A stretch of 26,936 nt of DNA from a bacterium (GCA_021780625.1 JAJXYI010000351.1:1-26936); one strand, 5' to 3'. Counted from the stretch's first letter, positions 7,286 through 14,970 are shown. Numbers and translations: made by a program. The notes: generated from the letters alone by a model not told the origin.

Positions 7286-7675
7286 TCAGTCCGTCACCCA
7301 GCGATCTGAGCGACCCGACCAGTCCCGGAGGCCCCGATGCATCGGTTTTCGTGCACCCAAATACGTTCTTCCCAGCCGTCCCACGAGAAGGCCCACCAGC
7401 AGGGCTGCGCCCGCGGCAATCGCCAGCGCCTGATAGGGATTAGCCCGGACGTACTCGTCGGCGTTTCGTGCCTGCACAACGACGCTTCCTTTCACACCGG
7501 CATAAACCTTTTCGAACCGTTCCTTCGCCGCGACAAATCAGGCGCGGAGCGAATCAACCGCCTCGTCAGATTGTTCGGAGGCGGTATTTGCAATCATGGT
7601 CTCCGCCTCGACGACCAGCGCCTGCAGCTCCCGAAGAAGCTCCTTCGGAGTGAGAATCTCTTTTGTTGTGGTCAT
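7286..7675 (-). pseudogene. DUF883 (ElaB/YqjD-like) gene with premature stop
   Basis: From the ATG at 7675 (MTTTKEILTPKELLREL) the frame runs 45 codons and meets TGA at 7538-7540. It then continues as clear DUF883 sequence (FVAAKERFEKVYAGVKGSV, DEYVRANPYQALAIAAGAALLVGLLVGR) with the C-terminal membrane helix that anchors these proteins. Family members normally have Arg-Phe here, so the TGA is one C-to-T change from CGA. Without it the gene would encode 129 aa. A 69-aa remnant starting inside the gene is open but lacks the N-terminal helical domain. The extra tail after GRLGRT overlaps the YqjE-like frame, which is unusual. ElaB/YqjD proteins are stationary-phase, ribosome-associated inner-membrane proteins in E. 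coli. Confidence 0.85.
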
Positions 7676-7776
7676 AGAAAATGGGACTTCGTTCGACCCG
7701 GTTTTCCGGCCCCACCCGGGCCGGGGGCGATCAGGGTCGCGACACGGTTATTCGAGTCATCATAGTCGCAGGAGCC

Positions 7777-7977
7777 CTAATCGCTGCGTCGCATCAGGCC
7801 GGCGATTCCCGCCACCGAGGCGACCAAGCCGCCCGCCAGCAGCCACAGCGACGTGTCGGTGGGCACCCCGGTGAAAAGCCTCGAGAAATCGGAGCCAATC
7901 GATTTCGACGCCAGGACGCCGTACACGATCAAGATGATTCCCGCGACCAGCAGGACGAATGACATGGATCTGTTCAT
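7777..7977 (-). CDS. DUF3185 family small membrane protein
   Basis: I set the start at the ATG at 7977, giving 66 aa (MNRSMSFVLLVAGIILIVYG); the frame is open further upstream but without protein character. The sequence has two hydrophobic helices (about 5-22 and 43-61) joined by ASKSIGSDFSRLFTGVPTDTSLW, the signature loop of the DUF3185 family, and a charged end MRRSD. Its function is unknown; members often sit among CsbD, YqjD and dodecin stress genes, as here. It precedes the DUF883-YqjE-YqjK set on the same strand by about 100 bases and may share transcription with it. The leader CCGAAATTCC has no Shine-Dalgarno motif. Confidence 0.85.
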   Translation of the reverse strand: MNRSMSFVLLVAGIILIVYGVLASKSIGSDFSRLFTGVPTDTSLWLLAGGLVASVAGIAGLMRRSD

Positions 7978-8226
7978 GGAATTTCGGGTAGGAGGTTGGT
8001 TGCCGTGAGTCCTCCCGGGTATCGGGCGCCTTGTTACACAATCCGACGGTCCCGCTCGTTCTCGCTGCGGCAACAGTGCGAGAGTAGGCCCCGCCGGCCC
8101 GCCCGGCCATGGGGCATTGCCCGACACGCCGGAACGCCCCGGCACTGGCACCATCGACCCCGATTCCCCAGGCCGCTCCCTGATCGTCGCCCGAAATCCT
8201 CGTCCCCGTTGCTCCGACGATCGATG

Positions 8227-8562
8227 TCAACGCATGCGCAGGAAGCGCAGGTCCGCCTTCAGCTCTTCATTTTCCCGCCAAAGGCTGCAGATCAGTTTGA
8301 GCGTCCTGCGGCTGAATCCGTGCGTCCGGCGATAACGTTCGATGCGGCGAAGTTCGTACAGTGCGTCATTATCGAAGCTCAGCCCGACTTTCGGAGTCTC
8401 ACGCATCGAACCAAGCAGGCCGAGACTGCAATAGGACCGAAGCCTGTCCGGTGACACCCCGACAAGTCTGGCCGTTTCCTCCAGCGTGTAGGCCGAACGG
8501 CTGCAATCGGGCAATCGGGCCAGCGTCAGGGGATATTTTTCAGGGCGGTCCGACTCGTTCAT
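8227..8562 (-). CDS. cbpM: CbpM-like MerR-fold chaperone modulator
   Basis: A 111-aa protein starting at ATG 8562, which overlaps the TGA of the DnaJ-like gene as ATGA. It has a MerR-type winged helix (YTLEETARLVGVSPDRLRSYCSLGLL, about 24-50) followed by a helical part ending WRENEELKADLRFLRMR. CbpM binds the J-domain of CbpA and inhibits its co-chaperone and DNA-binding activity in E. coli. Position immediately after the cbpA-like gene and similar size support this over a true MerR transcription factor. The longer frame to 8610 would overlap the co-chaperone gene for no visible reason. Confidence 0.82.
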   Translation of the reverse strand: MNESDRPEKYPLTLARLPDCSRSAYTLEETARLVGVSPDRLRSYCSLGLLGSMRETPKVGLSFDNDALYELRRIERYRRTHGFSRRTLKLICSLWRENEELKADLRFLRMR

Positions 8563-9527
8563 GGTGAAATCCTGGGTTTGAACGGAGAGATGCGGGCAAG
8601 TTGCTCCCAAAGGGAACGCTCGTCTGCGGAAACTGAAACAGGGGTGTGGATACGCACGGTCGCATAGAGGTCGCCCCGAACGCCGTCCGACCTGGGCAGG
8701 CCCATTCCGCGCAACCTAAGGCGGCAGCCGGCCGCAGTCCCGGGCGGCACCCGCAGCGACGTGGGCCCATCGAGCGCAGGTATCGTGACGGACACTCCCA
8801 ACACCGCTTCCCAGGGCGCCAGGGCCAGATCGTAATAGAGGTCGCCCGCCAGGACTCCAAAATCGGGATGGCTCGCGAGCCGCACCCGCAGGAACAAATC
8901 CCCAGCCGCGCCGCCTCGTGCGCCGCGGCCACCCTGACCGGCCAGGCGGATGCGCTGTCCTTCGCGCACCCCGGCGGGAATTCGGACATGGTAGGCGTCC
9001 GTCCGGTCTTCGGAACCGTTCTCTCCCGGACGCCGCAGCGTCACAGTTCGGACGGCGCCCCGCAGCGCCTCCTCAAAAGTGACCAAGAGGTCCGCTTCAA
9101 CATCCCCGCCCTCGCGCGGGTCGCCGTGTCTCCCATCCGCCGAATCGTTCGCCCAAAATCGACCGCGTCCCCCGCCGAAGAACGATTCGAAAAAGTCGCT
9201 GAATCCCGTCCCGCTGAATTCGAAATCCGGCGCCCCCGATGCGGACCGCGGTCCACTGCGGCGCTCCGCACCCCGTCCCGCTCCAGTCGCTTCGGCGTCC
9301 TCCCAGTTCGCACCGAGTTCATCATAACGCCGTCGTTTCGCAGTATCCCCCAGCACTTCGTACGCCTCGTTGATCTCCTTGAACTTCGCCTCCCCGGAAA
9401 CCTTGTTCGCCGCAACGTCCGGATGGTACCGGCGCGCGAGGTTGCGAAAGGCCTGTTTGATTTCGTCAAACGAAGCGGTACGCCCGACGCCCAGCGTCTG
9501 GTAATAGTCTTGGAATTGTATGCCCAT
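8559..9527 (-). CDS. cbpA: DnaJ-class co-chaperone CbpA
   Basis: A 322-aa class II J-protein. The J-domain (about residues 6-72) has the HPD motif at 35-37, which stimulates the DnaK ATPase. A Gly/Phe-rich linker follows (about 98-135: FSGTGFSDFFESFFGGGRGRF), then the two beta-sandwich substrate-binding domains (about 140-310, with ADLLVTFEEALRGAVRTV and GDLYYDLALAPWEAVLG). The CxxCxGxG zinc-finger repeats of DnaJ proper are absent, as in CbpA. It is followed by the overlapping cbpM-like gene. The ATG at 9527 has AAGGA about ten bases upstream, one of the better ribosome-binding sites in the window. No heat-shock promoter is evident. Confidence 0.93.
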   Translation of the reverse strand: MGIQFQDYYQTLGVGRTASFDEIKQAFRNLARRYHPDVAANKVSGEAKFKEINEAYEVLGDTAKRRRYDELGANWEDAEATGAGRGAERRSGPRSASGAPDFEFSGTGFSDFFESFFGGGRGRFWANDSADGRHGDPREGGDVEADLLVTFEEALRGAVRTVTLRRPGENGSEDRTDAYHVRIPAGVREGQRIRLAGQGGRGARGGAAGDLFLRVRLASHPDFGVLAGDLYYDLALAPWEAVLGVSVTIPALDGPTSLRVPPGTAAGCRLRLRGMGLPRSDGVRGDLYATVRIHTPVSVSADERSLWEQLARISPFKPRISP

Positions 9528-9717
9528 GGGCTCCGGTCCTTTTTGAGGTTTATTCGCTCCTATCCAACATCGTCAGGGTGAACGCGGCGGATCGTCGTCC
9601 GGCGCCAGCCGAACCCCATCGATGATCCACCCTCTAATCGGGTCGTAGTGCGATCTGCCTCACCACGCGGCCGGACAGCTCCATTGCTTGGCTTTCCGTA
9701 AGCCCCGCCTGCCCGGC

Positions 9718-10671
9718 TCACTTTCGCGGCGGCGGCACCAGCTGCAGCACGACTTTCCCGTGCATGTGTCCGCGACGGCTGAGTTCCTGGCCCTTTTTCG
9801 CCTCCGAGAGCGGAAGCACCGTCTCCACCCTTACCTGGAGCGAGCCCGAATCGACGAGTTTCGATATCTCACCCAGCTGCTCCGCGTTGGGTTCCGTGGT
9901 CATAAGAACCTCCCGCACGCCGTGCTCGGCCGCCGCGGCAGGTGAGGGCCGGCTCACGAGGGAAACCAGGATGCCACCGCGCTTGAGCACCTTCAGGGAG
10001 CGGTCCTGCACCTCACCCCCCACCGTGTCCAGGACCACGTCAACATCCTCCACAACGTCTTCGAACCGCGCCGTCGCGTAATCGACGACCTTGTCGATTC
10101 CGAGTTTTCTCAGAAAGCCGTGGTCGCGCGGCGACGCCGTGCCCACGACGAAAGCGCCCCTGCCCTTCGCCATCTGGACGGCCAGATGTCCGACTCCGCC
10201 TGCCGCCCCGTGTATCAACACACGCTGGCCGCTCGTCAGTCCGGCCACCACAAAGAGCGACTGCCACGCAGCCAGCCCGGCCTGCGGCAACGCCGCGGCG
10301 TGAACATGATCCACGGACCGGGGTTTCGCCGCCAGTTCCGCCTCACGTATGACGACGAATTCCGCATAGGCGCCATCCCGCAGAATGTCCGATCGGCAAT
10401 AGATCTCATCACCCACCTTGAACCGCACAGCCCGCGGTCCGACACCTTCCACCACGCCGGAGACATCCCATCCCGGCACGAGAGGGAGCGTGTGATGCAG
10501 CGTATCCTTGAATTGTCCTTCCCGAATCCTCCAGTCGATGGGATTGATCGCCGCGGCATGAACGCGCACCAACACGTCGTCGCCGCCGGCCCTTGGGCAG
10601 GGCGCCTCCTCCTGGACGAGCACGTCCGGCCCTCCGTAGCCATAGAAGCACACCGTTTTCATGGTTCTCAT
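9718..10671 (-). CDS. NADP-dependent quinone-oxidoreductase-like MDR protein
   Basis: A 317-aa medium-chain dehydrogenase/reductase of the zinc-free quinone oxidoreductase branch. The N-terminal GroES-like domain has AAINPIDWRIREGQF and LPLVPGWDVSGVVEGVG. The Rossmann domain has the nucleotide loop GAAGGVGHLAVQMAK (about 155-169), and the sequence lacks the cysteine and histidine ligands of zinc alcohol dehydrogenases. Such enzymes reduce quinones or enals with NADPH in the cytoplasm, often as an oxidative-stress function; the substrate cannot be told. The first ATG (10671, MRTMKTV) is preferred over the one at 10662 because GGGAGG lies eight bases upstream of it. It is probably monocistronic. 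Confidence 0.92.
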   Translation of the reverse strand: MRTMKTVCFYGYGGPDVLVQEEAPCPRAGGDDVLVRVHAAAINPIDWRIREGQFKDTLHHTLPLVPGWDVSGVVEGVGPRAVRFKVGDEIYCRSDILRDGAYAEFVVIREAELAAKPRSVDHVHAAALPQAGLAAWQSLFVVAGLTSGQRVLIHGAAGGVGHLAVQMAKGRGAFVVGTASPRDHGFLRKLGIDKVVDYATARFEDVVEDVDVVLDTVGGEVQDRSLKVLKRGGILVSLVSRPSPAAAAEHGVREVLMTTEPNAEQLGEISKLVDSGSLQVRVETVLPLSEAKKGQELSRRGHMHGKVVLQLVPPPRK

Positions 10672-11216
10672 CGTCCGAGCCTCCCATCAGCGAGCCATCC
10701 GTCCCACTTACGGAATCCATGCACGACGAAATGCCCGGTGGCAGATCTCTGCGCGGACACTCGTCGTGCATGGAGTTTAGATTCGGCTGAGAAGAGCCCG
10801 GAAGTCGGTGGCCCGACAAACGCGGGCGGGGAACCTATGCGCGTCTCTGGCGGGCCGCAGGACACTGGTGGGGATTTCATCAGCGTGAGAATACCCCGGT
10901 GCCACCGCCACGGAATGGGGTGTTACGCTAACGACCGCCGTTTCCATGCTGAAGCGCGAAACCCGTATTTGGCAGGAATGCCGCCGATTTTCCGTCGCTG
11001 ACAATCTCCCCGCTTTGGTGTCGCCGGCGCAGATCGGGTTATGCCCCATGGCATGGGCCCCTTGTGAAGCCTACCTTCATGATCGCGGCATTCTCCGCTT
11101 ACACGCGACACGGGGAGTGAACCAGTCCCCGACGCACACGAACCGTTCAACCCATCCAGCCCGGCAACAGGGCGCCCGGCACCGCCGCCCTCTCCGCCCC
11201 TTGGGGCAACCCACCC
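10672..11216. other. Divergent intergenic region with long inverted repeat
   Basis: These 545 bases separate the leftward oxidoreductase from the rightward PRC-barrel gene. The 14-bp inverted repeat listed separately lies near the oxidoreductase start. A short palindrome (GCCCC-TT-GGGGC, 11196-11207) lies ten bases before the PRC-barrel ATG. Frames through the middle are not convincing as proteins. A clear promoter was not found. Confidence 0.45.
10716..10774. repeat. 14-bp perfect inverted repeat, 31-base spacer
   Basis: TCCATGCACGACGA at 10716-10729 is exactly reverse-complementary to 10761-10774. The spacer contains a smaller palindrome (GCAGA-TC-TCTGC, 10741-10752), so the whole can fold into a stem with an inner hairpin. 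It starts 45 bases upstream of the oxidoreductase ATG, within reach of its promoter or 5' leader. There is no T-run, so it is not an ordinary terminator. It could be a two-site operator, a leader-RNA structure or the trace of a small mobile element. Confidence 0.7.
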
Positions 11217-11936
11217 ATGTATCAAGATATCAGACTGTTTTACGGAATGAAGATCGGGGCCTCGGACGGCCTTATCGGCCATCTGAAGGATTTCTACTTC
11301 GACGAACAATCGTGGATGCTCCGTTACATTGTGGCGGATACAGGGTCCTGGCTGCCCGGGCGGCAGGTGCTGCTCACCCACCATGCCTTCGCCCCCGACG
11401 CCTTTTCCAGCGCTCTCACTTCCGACCGGGTCCTGCACGCCAGGCTCACCCGCAAACAGATCGAGGACAGCCCTTCCGTCGACACCCACCGGCCAGTCTC
11501 GCGGCAATACGAGGACGACTATCATCGTTACTACGGCTGGCCGACCTACTGGCAGGATGCGGGCCTTTCGGGCGTGGCCGGGATCCCGGCCCCGACCCCT
11601 CCGCCCGCGGCGGCCGGCCCGACGCGCCATGGACACAACCAACGCGACGACATCCACCTGTTCAGCACGGCCTCCGTCGCCGGCTATCAAATACAAGCCA
11701 CGGATCGCCCGGCCGGGGCGGTGCGGAGCTTCATGGTGGACGGCAAAACCTGGGAGATCCGCGAGATCTCCGTGGACTCCGGCCACTGGTATTCCGTGAG
11801 AAAAATCCTGATCCTGCCGGACAACGTCGAGCGGATCAGCTACGAGGACTCAACGGTTTACCTAAACCTCTCCAGCGAGGATATTCTTCAGACCAGGAAC
11901 AACGAAGTGGCCCAGGCCTGCCCGGGCCGGCCCTGA
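11217..11936 (+). CDS. Protein with two PRC-barrel domains
   Basis: A 239-aa protein with an internal duplication. The first PRC-barrel is at about 8-90 (GMKIGASDGLIGHLKDFYFDEQSWMLRYIVADTGSWLPGRQVLL) and the second at about 145-228 (GYQIQATDRPAGAVRSFMVDGKTWEIREISVDSGHWYSVRKILI). They are joined by a Pro/Ala-rich linker (PAPTPPPAAAGPT). PRC-barrels are small beta-barrels of photosynthetic reaction-centre H subunits and RimM; free-standing ones in stress clusters have no assigned reaction. There is no signal peptide or membrane helix, so it is likely cytoplasmic. The ATG follows a C/A-rich leader (CAACCCACCC) without a Shine-Dalgarno motif. A longer open frame in another phase covers the same DNA but lacks protein character over most of its length. 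Confidence 0.92.
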   Translation: MYQDIRLFYGMKIGASDGLIGHLKDFYFDEQSWMLRYIVADTGSWLPGRQVLLTHHAFAPDAFSSALTSDRVLHARLTRKQIEDSPSVDTHRPVSRQYEDDYHRYYGWPTYWQDAGLSGVAGIPAPTPPPAAAGPTRHGHNQRDDIHLFSTASVAGYQIQATDRPAGAVRSFMVDGKTWEIREISVDSGHWYSVRKILILPDNVERISYEDSTVYLNLSSEDILQTRNNEVAQACPGRP

Positions 11937-11995
11937 CCACGCCAACCGCGCACTTCCCTGGCCCTGCCTCACCGTCCGCACAAATCGTCCGCATC

Positions 11996-12133
11996 ATGAA
12001 AACCACTACTCCCCCCCTGCTCACCAAGATCTACGCCGCCGACCTGGCGCTCCGGATTCTTTCGGCAGAGGAAAAACTCCGGGCTCTTTTCGAGGGGTTC
12101 CCCAAGAGAATGAGCCAGCCCGGCAACGCATGA
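11996..12133 (+). CDS. 45-aa hypothetical small protein
   Basis: A short ORF between the PRC-barrel and eRF1-like genes, starting at an ATG at 11996. The peptide is mostly an amphipathic helix (LLTKIYAADLALRILSAEEKLRALFEGFPKRM) with regularly spaced Leu/Ile and charged residues, unlike the low-complexity shadow frames around it. I do not recognise it. It could be a small stress or membrane-surface peptide. No Shine-Dalgarno motif is seen (leader AATCGTCCGCATC), as for its neighbours. It ends 61 bases before the next gene on the same strand, so co-transcription is possible. Confidence 0.5.
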   Translation: MKTTTPPLLTKIYAADLALRILSAEEKLRALFEGFPKRMSQPGNA

Positions 12134-12194
12134 GCCCGGACGCCTCTCCCTGCCACAAGAACAACATCACGCACTGGTCCGATTTCTTCCGCCC

Positions 12195-12674
12195 ATGAGC
12201 ACCCCACGCCTTCACTCGAGTCTCCCCCCATCCACTTCCTCCGGCAACGGATCACCTCGGCGCTGGCTGGCCGTGATCGACCACCATGAGGCACGAATCT
12301 TCCGGTCCCTTGAACGGGGGTCGAAAGCAGACCACATCCGCCCCGATCAGTCCGACGAATCGATCAGCCACACGACCAGTTTCGATGGTTTCTCAAGAGG
12401 GCAGGAAAAACCGGCGGCCCACAGCTTTTTCGGTCCGATCGCCGACGCCTTGGCGGGCGCAGACCGGATCCTCATCCTCGGAGGAGGCACCGGCACCGGA
12501 AACGAGATGGAACAGTTCACGACGTGGCTGACGACGCACCGCCCGGATTTCGCACTTCGGATCGCGGGCTCCGTCATCGTCGACGCCCACCACCTTTCCG
12601 ATGACCAACTGCTCGCCCTGGCCCGCGGCTATTTTTCAAATCCCAGCTCGCCGCCGGACTTCCTCAATCGATGA
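12195..12674 (+). CDS. eRF1-domain-like 'host attachment/translational machinery' family protein
   Basis: A 159-aa protein. After a disordered Ser/Pro-rich start, it has RRWLAVIDHHEARIFRSLE (about 22-40), then a middle segment with a loop of His and Ser residues (SDESISHTTSFDGFSRGQEKPAAHSFFGPIADALAGADRILILGGGTGTGNEMEQF). The end is RIAGSVIVDAHHLSDDQLLALARGYF. This order matches small proteins annotated as host-attachment or translational-machinery proteins, related to the bacterial-archaeal eRF1-like (baeRF) group. Their biochemical role is not settled; ribosome association has been proposed by homology. It lies downstream of the PRC-barrel gene on the same strand. The leader TTCCGCCC has no Shine-Dalgarno motif. 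Confidence 0.75.
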   Translation: MSTPRLHSSLPPSTSSGNGSPRRWLAVIDHHEARIFRSLERGSKADHIRPDQSDESISHTTSFDGFSRGQEKPAAHSFFGPIADALAGADRILILGGGTGTGNEMEQFTTWLTTHRPDFALRIAGSVIVDAHHLSDDQLLALARGYFSNPSSPPDFLNR

Positions 12675-13203
12675 CCAAGTGCAAACAGTCACCAGCCGCT
12701 CTCCAACCGAGACTACCTTGGAGCCTTAAGTCAGTGCCGCTGGAGCCGGACTGCAGCCAAGCTCCTGGCGGGATAGCTCAGGGGAGAGTCGCACCCGGCA
12801 CACCCGGCGCTTCCTTGCCTCCGGCGAAGCTTCCCGCGTCCTACACCGGCGCCTCCGAGATCCGGCGCAGAGGCTCCGTGATGACGGGGAGCGAGTTCGA
12901 TCGCATGCTCAGGGATGCCGACCGCGGAAACCGCCACGCTGCCCGCCCCTATTGTATTCGCCAAAACCGGCTGCGTTGAGGCACCACACACGCCCCGCCG
13001 CGCCATGGATGCCGGGTTATTCCGGCGAAGGCCGCGGCCACTGGACGCCCCCTTCGTTTTCCCAGACAGAAATCGCTCCGTCCAAATCCGATGCCGTCGT
13101 ATGGGCGCCCAGTCGGAATTCTCCCTCGCCCTCGACAGGAGGATATTCGGGCGACCTAAGCCGGCCTGAATAGGACGATCCACGAAAGTCCATGATGGCG
13201 CGT
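12675..13203. other. Gene-free stretch
   Basis: About 530 bases between the eRF1-like gene and a convergent small membrane protein gene. Several open frames cross it on both strands but none has recognisable domains or consistent composition. A piece at 12767-12788 looks like the 5' third of a tRNA (GGCGGGATAGCTCAG, then GGGAGAG) but has no matching T-arm or acceptor end. No T-tailed terminator is visible for either flanking gene. Confidence 0.45.
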
Positions 13204-13419
13204 TCAGAGCCGATGATAGAACGAGTACAGGAGGATGAACGCTCCACCCACCGCAACGATCAATCCACCACTCACCAGCCAGGACAGGTTTCGATGCCGC
13301 TGCGGCACTTTGAAACGCAGCCCATGCACGTCGGAGGAGGCGAAGCCCGTTCCGAACAGAGAGGCGATAATCATGGAACTACCGACTGCCAATAAGATGC
13401 ATGAAAAGGTGAAGGCCAT
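13204..13419 (-). CDS. Small two-helix membrane protein, unknown family
   Basis: Start set at the ATG at 13419, giving 71 aa: MAFTFSCILLAVGSSMIIASLFG (first helix), a basic hydrophilic loop (VHGLRFKVPQRHRNLSW) and a second helix (LVSGGLIVAVGGAFILLYSFYHRL). The frame is open farther upstream, but that part is Arg-rich and does not look like protein. It should be an inner-membrane protein with two passes. I do not recognise the family. It is divergent from the secreted hydrolase at 13720, with 300 bases between them. That gap holds nothing I can identify beyond the two promoters implied by the gene directions. Confidence 0.7.
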   Translation of the reverse strand: MAFTFSCILLAVGSSMIIASLFGTGFASSDVHGLRFKVPQRHRNLSWLVSGGLIVAVGGAFILLYSFYHRL

Positions 13420-13719
13420 AAAGCGACGAACAGTGGACCGGCACGTGTTTGGCGATGTCGTCCTGCGGACATTACACCTCCGACGCATTTCACGGCATGG
13501 GGTGTTCCCCTGCCAGCGGACAACCCGACCTTTCCACGGGCGCCTGGCACCGCCCGTTTCTCTAAAGGATGAATCACGGTGGGTTTGCTCGGCTGTCCCG
13601 GACGGACAGACGCTTCGCTCTCTTGCCTGCCGGCCTCGCCGTTGGACTGTGACGGCGCAGCACGCTTTCCGCCGCCCCCTCGGACGACGGGCCATCTCCC
13701 ACCCAAATCAATCCCCACC

Positions 13720-14577
13720 ATGAAGCTTCGCCTCACCTCCCTGGTCGCATTTCTGATTCCCGTGCTGGCTCTCGCCCGCCCGGCACCCCAGGTCATTCAT
13801 CTTTGGCCCAACGGCGCCCCGGGCTTCGAAAAGCTCAAGGATATCCCCGAGCGGGCCCACTCGTACTGGGTCCGCGACGTCAACAATCCCTCGATCACGG
13901 TCTTCCGGCCCGATCCCGCAAAATCCAACGGCTGCGCAGTCGTGGTGGCACCCGGCGGCGGGTTTCGTGAGCTCGTCTTCGACGCCGAAGGCAAGCAGGT
14001 CGCGGACTACCTCAATCCGCTCGGCGTCACGGTCTTTGTACTGAAATACCGGCTACCGAACGCCCCCCACTCCCCTTACACTCTGGCGAACGTGCATCAG
14101 GACGCCTTTCGTGCAATGCGCCTGGTGCGCTCCCGCGCCGCCGAGTTCGGCGTCGACCCGCACCGCATCGGCTTCCTCGGTTTCTCCGCCGGCGGACAGA
14201 TCGCGACCATGCTCGCGTTTTCCCCGGGAGCAGGTAACCCGAAGGCGCCGGACCCGATCGACCGCGCCGACGCCAGGCCCGATTTCGTGATGATGGTGTA
14301 TCCGGGCGGCGGAGTCCCAAAGGTCGTGCCGCCGTACGCCCCTCCCGCCTTCCTCCTGGCAGCGGACGACGACGAGTACGGCTGCGACAAGGTCGCGCTC
14401 GCGATCTACGAAAAGTACCGCGAGGCCGGCATCTCCGTGGAGGCTCACTTCATCGCCCAGGGCAAACACGCCTTCAACATGGGCAACCGCTCGCGCTTCC
14501 TCGCGATCCGTCACTGGCCCGACCGCATGGCCGACTGGCTCGCCGACCGCGGCTTCCTGACTCCCCCCGCCCACTGA
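13720..14577 (+). CDS. Secreted alpha/beta hydrolase (esterase family)
   Basis: Start set at the ATG at 13720, giving 285 aa with a signal peptide (MKLRLTSLVAFLIPVLALA, cleavage near ARP). The fold's oxyanion region is VVVAPGGGF (HGGG replaced by PGGG). The nucleophile elbow is GFSAGG with Ser156; the likely acid is in FLLAADDDEYG (Asp216-218) and the base is His250 in QGKHAF. This layout matches the secreted acetyl-xylan-esterase-like or Aes-type carbohydrate esterases common in polysaccharide-degrading bacteria. It probably acts in the periplasm or outside the cell, removing acetyl or other acyl groups from glycans; the exact substrate cannot be told. The leader CAATCCCCACC has no Shine-Dalgarno motif. 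It is monocistronic. Confidence 0.92.
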   Translation: MKLRLTSLVAFLIPVLALARPAPQVIHLWPNGAPGFEKLKDIPERAHSYWVRDVNNPSITVFRPDPAKSNGCAVVVAPGGGFRELVFDAEGKQVADYLNPLGVTVFVLKYRLPNAPHSPYTLANVHQDAFRAMRLVRSRAAEFGVDPHRIGFLGFSAGGQIATMLAFSPGAGNPKAPDPIDRADARPDFVMMVYPGGGVPKVVPPYAPPAFLLAADDDEYGCDKVALAIYEKYREAGISVEAHFIAQGKHAFNMGNRSRFLAIRHWPDRMADWLADRGFLTPPAH

Positions 14578-14630
14578 ATTTCGCGCGGCAGGCTGCGTCC
14601 GTCTCTCATGCAGAACACAGTCCAGGTTAG

Positions 14631-14899
14631 AACCACAGAGGCACACTGCGCACACGGAAAACCCCCTGCGGGCTAATCCCGATTCCACTCCCATTCACAC
14701 TGAAAAGAGCAGTTGAATGAAAAAAATGCAGTGAACAGAAGAAAACGAAGGCAACAAAGGCATGAAGGCCAGGCGTTCGAACAAATGGGTCCAAACGAAT
14801 GCCATTCACCTCTGAGTTGGAAAGGACAGCACCTTGGAGTTCGCGCTAAGCGCGCTTGTCCTTCGTGATCTTCGTTTCCTTCTGTTAACTGCGTCTTTT
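14631..14899. repeat. Dispersed-repeat element with inverted arms
   Basis: Two long, A-rich arms (14721-14768, and 14855-14899 read on the minus strand) are similar over about 45 bases, sharing the cores AACAGAAG, AAACGAAG and ACGAAGG/ACAAAGG. They face each other across about 86 bases. A short AACCACAGAGGCACAC tract at 14631-14646 belongs to the same style of sequence. Repeats of this kind occur in many copies in intergenic DNA of some environmental bacteria. The composition (A/G-rich, low GC) differs sharply from the surrounding DNA. No ORF or transposase is inside. Confidence 0.65.
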
Positions 14900-14933
14900 C
14901 CGGGGGGCGGTCCGGCCATCCGTCGGATTCAGG

Positions 14934-14970
14934 AAAAAAAGGAGGCCGCAGGCGCGAGCCCACGGCCTCC
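14934..14970 (-). terminator. Rho-independent terminator of the TonB receptor gene
   Basis: On the minus strand, GGAGGCCG (14963-14970) pairs with CGGCCTCC (14941-14948) across a 14-base loop, directly followed by seven T residues (14934-14940). This is a strong intrinsic terminator. It lies about 165 bases after the stop of the TonB-dependent receptor, so the transcript carries a structured 3' untranslated region. On the plus strand there is no T-run, so it acts leftwards only. Confidence 0.88.

Noticed and set aside
10946..12133. 395-aa plus-strand ORF overlapping the PRC-barrel gene
   Set aside because: Most of it is the shifted frame of the PRC-barrel gene and Arg/Pro-rich; only its last 45 codons look protein-like and are listed separately.
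12767..12788. tRNA-like 5' sequence (GGCGGGATAGCTCAG)
   Set aside because: Only the acceptor 5' strand and D-arm resemble a tRNA; no anticodon stem, T-arm (GTTCGA) or 3' acceptor strand follows at the right distance.
13017..13193. Minus-strand frame reading SSYSGRLRSPEYPPVEGEGEFRLGA in two parts
   Set aside because: Looks slightly protein-like but has no known motif, no supported start and no fitting neighbours; too weak to call.
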